From the NCBI GenBank assembly GCA_944320865.1, contig CALUJC010000021.1:1-54434 (forward strand): a stretch of 54,434 nt of DNA, written 5' to 3'. Positions 6,652-15,073 of the stretch are shown here, piece after piece. The notes under the pieces were generated by a model that saw nothing but the letters and a program-made list of their open reading frames with translations, ran no database searches and was not told where the DNA came from. The stretch is from an uncultured Bacteroides sp. Its GTDB lineage: Bacteria > Bacteroidota > Bacteroidia > Bacteroidales > Bacteroidaceae. Position 1 is the stretch's first letter. Each line of letters begins with the position of its first letter. The translations under genes were made by a program, and so were the position numbers.

Positions 6652-8019
6652 ATGAAACGTTTGCTTTTACCCTTAGCCTTTGTTCTGCTGGCCGGTGGAA
6701 CATGGGCACAACAAGACACATTAAAATACCGCATCCTTTTGCGCGACAAGGCCGCCACGGAATACTCCTTGCAACGGCCGGAAGAATTTTTGTCGAAGAA
6801 AGCCTTGGAGCGCCGGCATCGGCAAGGCTTGCAGTTGGACTCAACCGACCTGCCCGTGTGCCGGAAGTATGTGGATGAAATCGCCCGGCAAGGTTTGCGC
6901 GTGGTGGTGACGGGCAAATGGGAAAACTTTGTGACGGTGTCGTGCAACGACAGTACCTTGATGGACAAGGTGGCTGCCCTGCCTTTTGTACGTTCCGTTG
7001 AACGGGTATGGCGGGCACCCCGTCCGGCGAAAGAGGTGGCTGCCGACCGGCGCGATAGCCTGATAAACCAGCCGACGGTGCACCCGGATAGCTTGTATGG
7101 CACCGCTCTCGCCCAAATCCAGTTAAGCAAGGGCGACCGTTTGCACCAGGCAGGCTTTCGTGGCCAAGGCATGACGATAGCCATAGTGGATGCCGGCTTC
7201 CACAATGCCGACCGCATTACGGCCATGCAGAACATCCGGATTTTGGGCACAAAAGATTTTGTGAATCCGCAAGCCGATATCTACGCCCAGGGTGACCATG
7301 GAATGAAAGTGCTGTCGTGCATCGGTATGAACCAACCGGACATTATGACCGGAACGGCTCCCGAAGCCTCCTTCTGGTTGCTGCGCAGCGAAGACGAAGC
7401 CTCGGAGCACTTGGTGGAGCAAGATTATTGGGCGGCAGCCGTAGAGTTTGCCGATAGCGTAGGGGTAGATGTGCTGAATACGTCATTGGGTTATTATACC
7501 TTTGATGATAAATCGAAAGACTATACCCTTTGCCAGTTGGATGGTGAGTTTTCGTTGATGTCCCGCCAAGCCGCCCATTTGGCGGATAAAGGGATGGTGT
7601 TGGTGTGCAGTGCCGGCAATTCGGGTATGAGCTCTTGGAAAAAAATTACCCCTCCCGGCGATGCAAGGAATGTGTTGACTGTAGGTGCCGTGGATAAAAA
7701 GGGCGTGTTGGCTCCTTTCTCTTCCATAGGCAATACGGCCGACGGACGCATCAAACCGGATGTGGTGGCAGTAGGGCTGGGTGCCGATGTGATGGATACG
7801 GATGGTAACCAGGGCCATGCCAACGGGACCTCCTTCGCGTCACCCATCATGTGTGGCATGGTGACGTGCCTGTGGCAAGCCTGCCCGCACCTGACAGCCA
7901 AAGAGTTGATTGAACTGGTTCGCCGTTCGGGCGACCGGACCGCTTGTCCCGACAATATTTATGGGTATGGCATTCCTGATATGTGGAAAGCTTATCAGGA
8001 AGGCAGCAAGCAGAAGTAA
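6652..8019 (+). CDS. Secreted S8 family serine peptidase (subtilase)
   Basis: A 455-residue secreted subtilisin-like protease. Signal peptide is residues 1-20 (MKRLLLPLAFVLLAGGTWAQ). A propeptide-like region of about 130 residues follows. The catalytic triad is visible: Asp180 in AIVDAGF, His216 in QGDHGMKV and Ser394 in NGTSFASP, with the oxyanion Asn323 in SAGNSG. There is no C-terminal sorting domain, so it is probably periplasmic or released. It lies 14 bases after mnmA and 5 bases before xseA, so it looks co-transcribed with genes of unrelated function. Substrate unknown. Confidence 0.93.
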   Translation: MKRLLLPLAFVLLAGGTWAQQDTLKYRILLRDKAATEYSLQRPEEFLSKKALERRHRQGLQLDSTDLPVCRKYVDEIARQGLRVVVTGKWENFVTVSCNDSTLMDKVAALPFVRSVERVWRAPRPAKEVAADRRDSLINQPTVHPDSLYGTALAQIQLSKGDRLHQAGFRGQGMTIAIVDAGFHNADRITAMQNIRILGTKDFVNPQADIYAQGDHGMKVLSCIGMNQPDIMTGTAPEASFWLLRSEDEASEHLVEQDYWAAAVEFADSVGVDVLNTSLGYYTFDDKSKDYTLCQLDGEFSLMSRQAAHLADKGMVLVCSAGNSGMSSWKKITPPGDARNVLTVGAVDKKGVLAPFSSIGNTADGRIKPDVVAVGLGADVMDTDGNQGHANGTSFASPIMCGMVTCLWQACPHLTAKELIELVRRSGDRTACPDNIYGYGIPDMWKAYQEGSKQK

Positions 8020-8024
8020 GCGCC

Positions 8025-9266
8025 ATGCAGCCTTTATCCTTATACGACCTCAATGCCTTGGTACGCCGCAGCCTGGAGCAATGTTTGCCCGATGCCTATT
8101 GGGTGCAAGCGGAACTGAGCAATGTCCGTGTTAACAATTCCGGGCATTGCTATGTGGAGTTCGTGCAGAAAGACCCTCGTAGCAATGCCTTGATAGCAAA
8201 GGCACAAGGTGCCATTTGGGCGAATGTGTTCCACATGCTGAAGCCGTATTTCGAGGAAACTACGGGGCAGGCTTTTGCAGCGGGCATCAAGGTGCTGGTG
8301 CAGGTGCAAGTCAGTTTTCATGAGTTGTATGGCTATAGCCTGATGGTGCAGGACATAGACCCGGCTTACACCTTGGGAGACCTGGCGAAGCGCCGCCGCG
8401 AGATATTGCAGCAACTCGAAGCCGAAGGCGTACTTACTTTGAATAAGGAGCTGTCCATGCCGCTGCTGCCCCAGCGTGTGGCAGTTATTTCTTCGGCTAC
8501 GGCGGCCGGGTATGGCGACTTCTGCCACCAGTTGCTACAGAACCCCGAAGGCTACTATTTCCGGACAGAACTATTCCCCGCCGTGATGCAGGGCGACAGG
8601 GTGGAGGAAACCATACTTTCAGCTTTGGATGCTATCAACGTCCGTAAAGACGAATTCGATGTGGTGGTCATTATCCGTGGGGGAGGTGCTACTTCCGACT
8701 TGGCCTGCTTCGATACTTACCTGCTGGCGGCGGCATGTGCACAGTTTCCATTGCCTGTCGTTACCGGTATCGGGCATGAACGTGATGACACGGTGCTCGA
8801 TGCCGTGGCTCATGCCCGCGTCAAGACGCCTACCGCTGCAGCCGAATACCTGATAGCTTGCATGGATGAGGCTGCCGGCCAATTGCAGGCATTGGCTATG
8901 CGTCTGCATGAAAGGGTTGTGGCCCGCTTGTCGGAAGCCCGCCAACGGTTGGATGGTTATCGCAAGGGCATTCCGGCCTTGGCTTTTCGCCGTCTGTCGG
9001 AGGCTCGCTTGTCCTTGCAGACGGTGCACCATGAAGTGGAGAGGGCAACATCGTCTTTCTTGACCGGCCACCGCCATCGGTTGGAACTGCTTGGGCAACG
9101 CCTGGCGGATGCTTCTCCGGAAAAGCAATTGGCGCGCGGGTATAGCTTGACCCTGAAAGATGGCAGGGCGGTTAAGGATGCCTCTCTGCTTCAGGAAGGT
9201 GATTGTATTGAAACGCGCTTGCATCGGGGCACAGTGCGGTCGGTAGTAAAAGCAAAACAAATATGA
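8025..9266 (+). CDS. xseA: Exodeoxyribonuclease VII large subunit
   Basis: Catalytic subunit of the single-strand-specific exonuclease VII, which acts in repair with XseB. The start is the ATG at 8025 (MQPLSLYDLN), five bases after the protease stop; an earlier in-frame start inside the protease gene is rejected. Residues about 20-110 form the N-terminal OB fold. The conserved core VVIIRGGGATSDLACFD is at 214-230, followed by PVVTGIGHERDDTVLDAVAH and TPTAAAEYL. A coiled-coil region follows and then the C-terminal ARGYSLTLKDG segment. 413 residues is typical. Its stop overlaps a possible upstream ATG of xseB. Confidence 0.95.
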   Translation: MQPLSLYDLNALVRRSLEQCLPDAYWVQAELSNVRVNNSGHCYVEFVQKDPRSNALIAKAQGAIWANVFHMLKPYFEETTGQAFAAGIKVLVQVQVSFHELYGYSLMVQDIDPAYTLGDLAKRRREILQQLEAEGVLTLNKELSMPLLPQRVAVISSATAAGYGDFCHQLLQNPEGYYFRTELFPAVMQGDRVEETILSALDAINVRKDEFDVVVIIRGGGATSDLACFDTYLLAAACAQFPLPVVTGIGHERDDTVLDAVAHARVKTPTAAAEYLIACMDEAAGQLQALAMRLHERVVARLSEARQRLDGYRKGIPALAFRRLSEARLSLQTVHHEVERATSSFLTGHRHRLELLGQRLADASPEKQLARGYSLTLKDGRAVKDASLLQEGDCIETRLHRGTVRSVVKAKQI

Positions 9267-9286
9267 ATGTTATAAATAGGAAAAAT

Positions 9287-9499
9287 ATGGCACCCAGGAA
9301 AAAAGAGACTTATGCTGAGGCTATGGCACGCCTTGAAGCCATTGTCAGCCAGATAGACAATAATGAACTGGACGTTGACCAGCTGGCCGACAAGATAAAG
9401 GAAGCAAACACGATTATTGCCTTTTGCAAGGAAAAATTGACCCGTGCTGAGCAAGATGTCGAAAAAATGCTGTCCGATAAGACAGATTGTGAAGAATAA
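9287..9499 (+). CDS. xseB: Exodeoxyribonuclease VII small subunit
   Basis: Small helical partner of XseA. The chain MAPRKKETYAEAMARLEAIV, then SQIDNNELDVDQLADKIKEA, is the family signature (YxEAxxRLExIVxxIxxxELxxDxLxxxxKEA). I take the ATG at 9287, which has AGGA six bases upstream and gives 70 residues. An alternative ATG at 9263 overlaps the xseA stop (ATGA) and would add eight residues; both are possible. Co-transcription with xseA is expected. Confidence 0.92.
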   Translation: MAPRKKETYAEAMARLEAIVSQIDNNELDVDQLADKIKEANTIIAFCKEKLTRAEQDVEKMLSDKTDCEE

Positions 9500-9503
9500 A
9501 GAC

Positions 9504-9511
9504 TATTTTTG
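9504..9511 (+). promoter_or_regulatory. Possible -7 element TATTTTTG before ilvE
   Basis: TATTTTTG fits TAnnTTTG and lies 46 bases before the ilvE start. No -33 TTG at 18-21 bases is present, so this is weak. Confidence 0.35.
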
Positions 9512-9557
9512 TGGTGTGTAAACCGATAAGATGGAATTATATTAAACTTCTTGAGAT

Positions 9558-10577
9558 ATGAAAGAACTTGATTGGGCTAATCTGCCGTTCGGATACATGA
9601 AGACAGATTACAACGTGAGAATTTACTATCGTGACGGCAAGTGGGGCGAGACGGAAGTGTGCAGCGAGGAGACCATCCCCATGCACATGGCAGCTACTTG
9701 CCTGCATTATGGACAAGAGGCTTTTGAAGGGTTGAAAGCTTTCCGGGGCAAAGACGGAAAAATCCGTGTGTTCCGCCCGGAGGAGAATGCCGCCCGCCTG
9801 CAGTCCACTTGTCGTGGTATTCTGATGCCCGAACTGCCTACCGAACGTTTCATGGAGGCTGTACGGAAAGTGGTGAAGTTGAACGAGCGCTTCATCCCGC
9901 CTTACGAGAGCGGCGCGTCGCTCTACATCCGTCCCCTGCTGGTGGGTACCGGCGCACAGGTGGGCGTGCATCCGGCCAATGAATACCTTTTTGTCATCTT
10001 CGTGACACCCGTAGGACCGTACTTCAAGGGAGGCTTTTCTACCAATCCTTATGTCATCATCCGCGAGTACGACCGCGCCGCCCCGTTGGGTACCGGTATT
10101 TATAAAGTGGGTGGAAACTATGCCGCCAGCCTGCGTGCCAACAAGAAGGCGCACGACTTGGGCTATGCCTGCGAGTTCTACCTCGACGCCAAGGAGAAGA
10201 AGTACATCGACGAGTGCGGTGCCGCCAACTTCTTCGGCATCAAGGACAACACCTACATCACCCCGCTCTCTACCTCCATCCTGCCCAGCATCACCAACAA
10301 GAGCCTGATGCAGCTGGCCGAAGACTTGGGCATGAAGGTAGAACGCCGCCCCGTGCCCGAAGAGGAACTGCTGACCTTCGAGGAGGCAGGAGCCTGCGGC
10401 ACGGCAGCCGTCATCAGCCCCATCGAGCGTATCGACGATGTGGAGAACGGCAAGTCCTACGTCATTGCCAAGGACGGCAAGCCGGGACCCGTCTGCACCA
10501 AGCTGTACAACAAGCTGCGCGCCATCCAGTATGGCGACGAGCCGGATGTGCACAACTGGGTGACGGTGATTGAATAA
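9558..10577 (+). CDS. ilvE: Branched-chain amino acid aminotransferase
   Basis: PLP-dependent class IV aminotransferase making Val, Leu and Ile from their keto acids. The family blocks are present: LHYGQEAFEGLKAFRGKDG, SLYIRPLLVGTG, and the PLP lysine Lys183 in GTGIYKVGGNY. IDECGAANFFG and ITNKSLMQLAEDLG follow, then the phosphate-binding AGACGTAAVISPI near the C-terminus. Length 339 fits the BCAT-II-like group. It stands alone between xseB and a DUF975 gene. Confidence 0.95.
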   Translation: MKELDWANLPFGYMKTDYNVRIYYRDGKWGETEVCSEETIPMHMAATCLHYGQEAFEGLKAFRGKDGKIRVFRPEENAARLQSTCRGILMPELPTERFMEAVRKVVKLNERFIPPYESGASLYIRPLLVGTGAQVGVHPANEYLFVIFVTPVGPYFKGGFSTNPYVIIREYDRAAPLGTGIYKVGGNYAASLRANKKAHDLGYACEFYLDAKEKKYIDECGAANFFGIKDNTYITPLSTSILPSITNKSLMQLAEDLGMKVERRPVPEEELLTFEEAGACGTAAVISPIERIDDVENGKSYVIAKDGKPGPVCTKLYNKLRAIQYGDEPDVHNWVTVIE

Positions 10578-10620
10578 ACGGGAATAGACGTTATTGTTAA
10601 ACTTTTAATATCTGTATATT

Positions 10621-11238
10621 ATGTTGAAACCTAATTCTGTGCTTCGTAATGAGGCATATGCTGCCTTGCAGGGCAACTGGCTTATGTCGGCCGTAGTTTA
10701 TTTAATCGTAATGGCGGTGGCCTGCGTGCTTTCCGCCATCCCTCTGGTGGGCTGGTTGTTGTGCATAGCCGTCGGCCTGCCGTTAGGGTGGGGGGCATAC
10801 ATGGTGTTCTATGACCTGTTCCGCGAGCGGAAACTGAGTATTGAGACATTGTTCAACGGCTTCCACGACTACAACCGCATCACGCTCACCATGCTGCTGG
10901 TGCAAGTCTACACCTTCTTGTGGACGTTGCTACTCATCGTGCCGGGCATCATCAAGGGTTGCTCGTATGCCATGACGCCGTTCATCCTGCGCGAGCATCC
11001 GGAGTTGTCGTACAACGCTGCCATCGAGAAGAGCATGGCCATGATGGAGGGCAACAAGATGAAGTTCTTCCTGCTTTGCCTCAGCTTCATCGGCTGGGCC
11101 ATCCTCTGTGTCTTTACGCTGGGCATCGGCTACCTGTTCCTCTATCCTTACATATACACTTCTTTTGTGGCTTTCTACGAAGACCTGAAGGCGCAGCAGG
11201 AGGTGGTAGTGGAAGAAGTTGTCGTTGAAACCGTGTAA
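10621..11238 (+). CDS. DUF975 family integral membrane protein
   Basis: A 205-residue inner-membrane protein of unknown function. Hydrophobic segments at about 20-45, 45-65, 95-115 and 145-180 suggest four to five membrane spans. The block GIIKGCSYAMTPFILREHPE, followed by LSYNAAIEKSMAMMEGNK, matches the DUF975 pattern (PGIIkxxsYsmaxyilldxP.l...eAi..SkklM.G.K). The C-terminus is acidic (VVVEEVVVETV). It ends three bases before trmB, so the two are co-transcribed. Confidence 0.85.
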   Translation: MLKPNSVLRNEAYAALQGNWLMSAVVYLIVMAVACVLSAIPLVGWLLCIAVGLPLGWGAYMVFYDLFRERKLSIETLFNGFHDYNRITLTMLLVQVYTFLWTLLLIVPGIIKGCSYAMTPFILREHPELSYNAAIEKSMAMMEGNKMKFFLLCLSFIGWAILCVFTLGIGYLFLYPYIYTSFVAFYEDLKAQQEVVVEEVVVETV

Positions 11239-11241
11239 CCC

Positions 11242-12000
11242 ATGAGCAAAGGCAAGTTACAGAAGTTTGCAGACATGGCACGCTATCCCCACGTGTTCGA
11301 GTATCCCTACTCGGTGGTGGATGACGTGCCATTCGCTATGCGCGGCCGTTGGCGCGAGGAGTTCTTCCACAACGCCAACCCCGTGGTACTCGAGCTGGGC
11401 TGCGGGCGCGGCGAGTACACCGTGGGGCTGGCGGAGATGTTTCCGGAGAAGAACTTCATCGGCGTGGATATCAAGGGAGCGCGCATGTGGACAGGCGCCA
11501 CCGACTCCCTGCAGAGGGGCATGACGAACGTGGCCTTCCTGCGCACGAACATCGAGATTATCGACCGCTTCTTTGCCCCCGGCGAGGTGCAGGAGGTGTG
11601 GCTTACCTTCAGCGACCCGCAGATGAAGAAGGCCACCAAGCGCTTGACGTCCACCTACTTCCTGGAGCGCTATCGCCGCTTCCTCACGGATGGCGGGCTG
11701 GTGCATGTGAAGACGGACAGCAACTTCCTCTACACCTACACCCGCCTGCTGATTGAGGCCAACCATCTGCCCGTGGAGGTGATGACCGACGACCTCTACC
11801 ACTCGGGCCAGGCCGACGAGATTCTCTCCATCCGCACCTACTACGAGCAGCAATGGCTGGCGCGCGGCATCAACATCAAGTACATCCGCTTCCGCCTGCC
11901 GCAGGAAGGCACGCTCGTGGAGCCCGACGTGGAAATCCCCCTTGACGACTACCGAAGCTACAACCGCAGCAAGCGAAGCGGGCTTCAGGTGTCAAAATAA
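11242..12000 (+). CDS. trmB: tRNA (guanine-N7)-methyltransferase TrmB
   Basis: SAM-dependent enzyme that methylates G46 of tRNA. The SAM-binding motif [10 protein letters not shown] is at residues 51-60. [12 protein letters not shown] and the active-site block [19 protein letters not shown] are family hallmarks; Bacteroidetes have SDPQ where proteobacteria have [16 protein letters not shown] follows. 252 residues, starting three bases after the DUF975 stop. A GC-rich palindrome and the phased array B follow the stop. Confidence 0.95.
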   Translation: MSKGKLQKFADMARYPHVFEYPYSVVDDVPFAMRGRWREEFFHNANPVVLELGCGRGEYTVGLAEMFPEKNFIGVDIKGARMWTGATDSLQRGMTNVAFLRTNIEIIDRFFAPGEVQEVWLTFSDPQMKKATKRLTSTYFLERYRRFLTDGGLVHVKTDSNFLYTYTRLLIEANHLPVEVMTDDLYHSGQADEILSIRTYYEQQWLARGINIKYIRFRLPQEGTLVEPDVEIPLDDYRSYNRSKRSGLQVSK

Positions 12001-12018
12001 ATGTATGCGCCTCTTCGC

Positions 12019-12044
12019 CCTTCCCCGTTAGGGGGAGGCTTTAG
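12019..12044. repeat. GC-rich palindromic repeat after trmB
   Basis: CTTCCCCGTTAGGGGGAGGC followed by TTTAGG. Read on the minus strand, CCTAAAGCCTCCCC is nearly the same as the sequence around the in-gene copy at 2549-2565. It may also serve as a terminator stem for trmB, but no U-tract follows. Confidence 0.6.
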
Positions 12045-12093
12045 GGACGATTTGTTAATAATCTAATAATCAATAGCATAAGGGTGTGTCAAC

Positions 12094-12198
12094 ATCAAAC
12101 GCCGTCTGATCCTACATCAGGCCGGCTTTGATGTCACATCAAACCGGCTTTGATCCTACATCAAACCGGCTTTGATCCTACATCAAACCGGCTTTGAT
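12094..12198. repeat. Phased array B: five 17-bp palindromic units every 22 bp
   Basis: Units start at 12094, 12116, 12138, 12160 and 12182, exactly 22 bp apart. Units 3-5 are identical: ATCAAACCGGCTTTGAT. Units 1 and 2 are diverged (ATCAAACGCCGTCTGAT and ATCAGGCCGGCTTTGAT). The 5-bp spacers are CCTAC or GTCAC. Each unit is a 6-5-6 interrupted palindrome. The array ends 43 bases before the start of the Mrp gene. Confidence 0.9.
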
Positions 12199-12241
12199 GT
12201 CAGGACGAAAATGGTGTAAACAATTAATACCGTTCGTTCGT

Positions 12242-13342
12242 ATGACACTTTATCCTAAACTCATTCACGACGCACTGGCCACCGTGCGCTATCCCGGCAA
12301 CGGCCGGAACCTCATTGAGGCGGAAATGGTGGCCGACAACCTCCGCATCGACGGCATGAAGGTGAGTTTCTCCCTCATCTTCGACAAGCCGACCGACCCC
12401 TTCATGAAGTCTATGGTAAAGGCCGCCGAGGCCGCCATCCATGCCTACGTGTCGCCCGACGTAGAGGTGACCATCACTACCGAAAGCCGCCAGGCCGCAC
12501 GCCCCGAGCCGGGCAAGATGCTGCCCCGGGTGAAGAACGTCATCGCCGTGAGCAGCGGCAAGGGCGGTGTGGGCAAGAGCACCGTGGCGGCCAATCTGGC
12601 CGTGGCCCTCGTCAAGCTGGGCTACAAAGTGGGGCTGCTCGATGCCGACATCTTCGGCCCCTCCGTGCCCAAGATGTTCCAGGTGGAAGATGCCTGCCCA
12701 TACGCCGTGCAGAAAGACGGGCGCGACCTCATCGTCCCCGTCGAGAAGTACGGGCTGAAGCTGCTCTCCATCGGCTTCTTCGTCAACCCCGACCAGGCCA
12801 CCCTGTGGCGCGGAGGCATGGCCAGCAACGCCTTGAAGCAACTGGTGGGCGATGCCGATTGGGGCGACCTGGACTACTTTATCCTCGACACCCCGCCGGG
12901 CACGAGCGACATCCACCTCACCCTGCTGCAGACGCTGGCCATCACCGGAGCCGTCATCGTCAGCACGCCCCAACAAGTGGCCTTGGCCGATGCAAGGAAA
13001 GGCGTGGACATGTACCGCAACGACAAGGTGAACGTGCCCATCCTCGGCCTGGTGGAGAACATGGCGTGGTTCACCCCCGCCGAGCTGCCGGACAACAAGT
13101 ACTATATATTTGGTAAAGACGGCTGCCGCCGCCTGGCCGAAGAACTCGGCGTCCCCCTGCTGGGGCAGATACCCATCGTGCAGAGCATCTGCGAGAGCGG
13201 CGACGAAGGCCGTCCCGCCGCCCTCGACGAGAACACCTTGACCGGCCGCGCCTTCCTGCAACTGGCCGCCGCCGTTGTCCGCCAGGTGGACCGCCGGAAT
13301 GTGGAGATGCCGCCCACGCATATTGTGGAGGTGCACAAGTAA
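12242..13342 (+). CDS. mrp: Mrp/NBP35-type P-loop ATPase (Fe-S carrier family)
   Basis: ATPase of the Mrp/ApbC family, which carries or inserts Fe-S clusters in the cytoplasm. The start is ATG at 12242 (MTLYPKLIHDALATVRYPG); a longer frame back to 12194 runs into the repeat array and is rejected. An N-terminal MIP18/DUF59 domain spans about 1-80. The deviant Walker A SSGKGGVGKST is at 104-114, followed by LLDADIFGPSVP and DTPPGTSDIHLT. The usual C-terminal CPHC/CxxC that bridges the cluster is absent: the segment reads NMAWFTPAELPDNKYYIFG. I believe this is usual in Bacteroides, but it questions direct cluster carrying. A hairpin terminator follows. Confidence 0.92.
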   Translation: MTLYPKLIHDALATVRYPGNGRNLIEAEMVADNLRIDGMKVSFSLIFDKPTDPFMKSMVKAAEAAIHAYVSPDVEVTITTESRQAARPEPGKMLPRVKNVIAVSSGKGGVGKSTVAANLAVALVKLGYKVGLLDADIFGPSVPKMFQVEDACPYAVQKDGRDLIVPVEKYGLKLLSIGFFVNPDQATLWRGGMASNALKQLVGDADWGDLDYFILDTPPGTSDIHLTLLQTLAITGAVIVSTPQQVALADARKGVDMYRNDKVNVPILGLVENMAWFTPAELPDNKYYIFGKDGCRRLAEELGVPLLGQIPIVQSICESGDEGRPAALDENTLTGRAFLQLAAAVVRQVDRRNVEMPPTHIVEVHK

Positions 13343-13413
13343 CAGGCATTTTCTACTTTACTCGGAAAGCGGGAACCATCGGAGTAATATCTCGTGAGCT
13401 CCTCTTGTAACTG

Positions 13414-13460
13414 AGGCAATATGCGGAATGTAAAGATTTCATTCTGTATATTGCCTTTCT
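13414..13460 (+). terminator. Terminator-like hairpin after mrp
   Basis: Arms AGGCAATATGCGGAATG and CATTCTGTATATTGCCT pair with two mismatches around the 9-base loop TAAAGATTT. A T-rich run (TTTCTTTTTG) follows on the plus strand. Confidence 0.7.
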
Positions 13461-13762
13461 TTTTGTCCGTTTTCCCGATTCCTTTGTTTTGCCTTTCTGA
13501 TGCATCTGTGACCTTCCAAATATCTATCAAGTCTGAACCCGGTTTGAATATTGGATATTATAATTGGGACTTGCCCCGGACTTAATGCGGTGCAAATAGG
13601 TCACAGGTATGGAAGAAATGTGATGGTAGAAGTATCGGGCTCTTATTTTGTTGCTCATAATTCTTTATTCCGCTTCCGCGAGTGGTATCTGAGACATCGG
13701 TTGTTCGGAAAGTAATTTTGCCAGTTTGCTTCATTTTGGATTGAAAATGTACGATTAGGCAA

Positions 13763-13791
13763 TTGTAAGGATAAGCGTTACCATATCTTTG
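13763..13791 (+). promoter_or_regulatory. Promoter TTG-N18-TATCTTTG
   Basis: TTG at 13763-13765 and TATCTTTG at 13784-13791 fit the consensus. The start codon of the AraC-type gene lies 21 bases beyond. Confidence 0.7.
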
Positions 13792-13812
13792 CACTAAATT
13801 TGAGAAGCAAAC

Positions 13813-14955
13813 ATGGAAGGATTGGCAATAGGTAACGGTTTGGCAGAGGTGGTTTGTGGCACAATTATCATCACAATATCTTTATATTTACAATTCTCTG
13901 TAGGCAGGAAAGCCGTCGGTAAACGAGTGCTGGTTGACCAGTATTTGTTTCCGATGGCTTTCGTCTTGACGGGACTGTTGCTCTTTGGACGTGCAGTGTG
14001 TATCGGCAACGGGTGGCTGAAGGTATCGGCATTGCTGGCGACTTTATCGGCACCCATTGTGGGGATGCTGCTGTTTTTGCCCACTTTTGGGTGGCTATCG
14101 GCTAGTGGCAGGCATCGAAAATGCCATTGGGGTTGGCTATTGGTCGAGGCGTTGGCTTTGGACGCCATCGTGGTGGTTCGTCGAGCAAGTGGCGTTGAAA
14201 TGTGGGCGACGATGTACTGCTTGTTAGCGGGCATTTTTATGGCACATTCCAGTCTGGTTGCCCTCCGGGCGATGCAGCCGCAGGTTGCGGGCGGACATCG
14301 GCCGGCTACCAGCCCGCTGTGTCGTCGGTTGGCGTTGGCGTGGCTGGGCATCAACATTTTCTCTTTGTTACCGGTTGTTCTTAACGTTGCAGCTTTCATG
14401 CCGTTGGCTACGGTGATATGTTTAGTGCTTGTCACGGTTTGCTGCTTCTGTTATGCTGTGGACTATGGTCGCCGGATGGAGGAAAGCATGGAGCGGGACC
14501 GGCCGGTGGTGGATACCCGTCTCCATGATGGTGCGGGTGTTAGTGCTGAAGCTGTTAAACCCGTGGTACAGGTGGTTTATGAAACCGTGACGACGGACGA
14601 ACGCATCAAAGGGAAATTGCAAAAGTGGGTGGAGAGTAAGGGATTCTGCCAAACGGGTGTCACTATTAACGATTTGAGTAAGCAAATCGGCATTAACCGG
14701 ACGTATTTGTCTAAACATATAAATGAATGCTATTCGTGCAATTTTAATTGTTGGATAAACAAATTGCGGGTGCGCGAGGCTGAAGAAATGATGCGTCGTA
14801 ATCCCGATTTGCCTTTGTCTGACGTAGCTGAACAGGTGGGTTATGCCGATATTTCGCATTTCAGCAGGCAATTTAAGTACATTAAGGGGGAACCACCGTC
14901 ATTATACGGAAAGAAAATCAGGCAAACTTCTGATTTGACTAAGTGTATGCAATAA
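13813..14955 (+). CDS. Membrane-anchored AraC family transcriptional regulator
   Basis: A 380-residue protein with a multi-pass membrane N-terminal half and a DNA-binding C-terminal half. Hydrophobic spans lie at about 12-30, 42-62, 70-92, 105-122, 132-150, 172-190 and 194-212. The AraC helix-turn-helix pair starts near residue 290: VTINDLSKQIGINRTYLSKH, then LSDVAEQVGYADISHFSRQF. The domain order matches the 'transmembrane AraC' regulators of Bacteroidetes, which are thought to sense an envelope signal. It sits 118 bases upstream of a large lipoprotein gene on the same strand, its most likely target. It has its own promoter. Confidence 0.88.
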   Translation: MEGLAIGNGLAEVVCGTIIITISLYLQFSVGRKAVGKRVLVDQYLFPMAFVLTGLLLFGRAVCIGNGWLKVSALLATLSAPIVGMLLFLPTFGWLSASGRHRKCHWGWLLVEALALDAIVVVRRASGVEMWATMYCLLAGIFMAHSSLVALRAMQPQVAGGHRPATSPLCRRLALAWLGINIFSLLPVVLNVAAFMPLATVICLVLVTVCCFCYAVDYGRRMEESMERDRPVVDTRLHDGAGVSAEAVKPVVQVVYETVTTDERIKGKLQKWVESKGFCQTGVTINDLSKQIGINRTYLSKHINECYSCNFNCWINKLRVREAEEMMRRNPDLPLSDVAEQVGYADISHFSRQFKYIKGEPPSLYGKKIRQTSDLTKCMQ

Positions 14956-14980
14956 TATATCATTAGAAAAATCACTTAGC

Positions 14981-15007
14981 GACGATGCCCCATACCTTTG
15001 CATCGTC
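14981..15007 (+). promoter_or_regulatory. -7 box TACCTTTG enclosed by an inverted repeat
   Basis: TACCTTTG (14993-15000) fits TAnnTTTG. Perfect 8-bp arms GACGATGC (14981-14988) and GCATCGTC (15000-15007) bracket it. This looks like an operator over the promoter, or a hairpin at the mRNA 5' end. The lipoprotein gene starts at 15074. No good -33 is seen, as expected for an activator-dependent promoter. Confidence 0.55.
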
Positions 15008-15073
15008 TGAATTCACGAATGAAGGTGTGAAGAAAAGTACATTATATTATTTATTAACCAAAACAACTGATTT

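Larger units (their letters stand above)
13343..13812. other. Intergenic region mrp to AraC-type regulator
   Basis: No gene is supported in these 470 bases. They hold a terminator hairpin (13414-13456) and the regulator's promoter (13763-13791). Confidence 0.6.

Noticed and set aside
12194-12241. Longer N-terminus for the Mrp protein
   Set aside because: The extension reads through the last unit of the phased array, has no family similarity and the ATG at 12242 gives the normal N-terminus.
12224-13336. 370-residue minus-strand frame opposite mrp
   Set aside because: The plus strand carries the intact Walker motifs; the antisense chain is His/Gly/Val rich with no recognisable domain.
13102-13530. 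142-residue minus-strand frame after mrp
   Set aside because: It overlaps the mrp 3' end and the terminator hairpin, has no motif and a poor composition.
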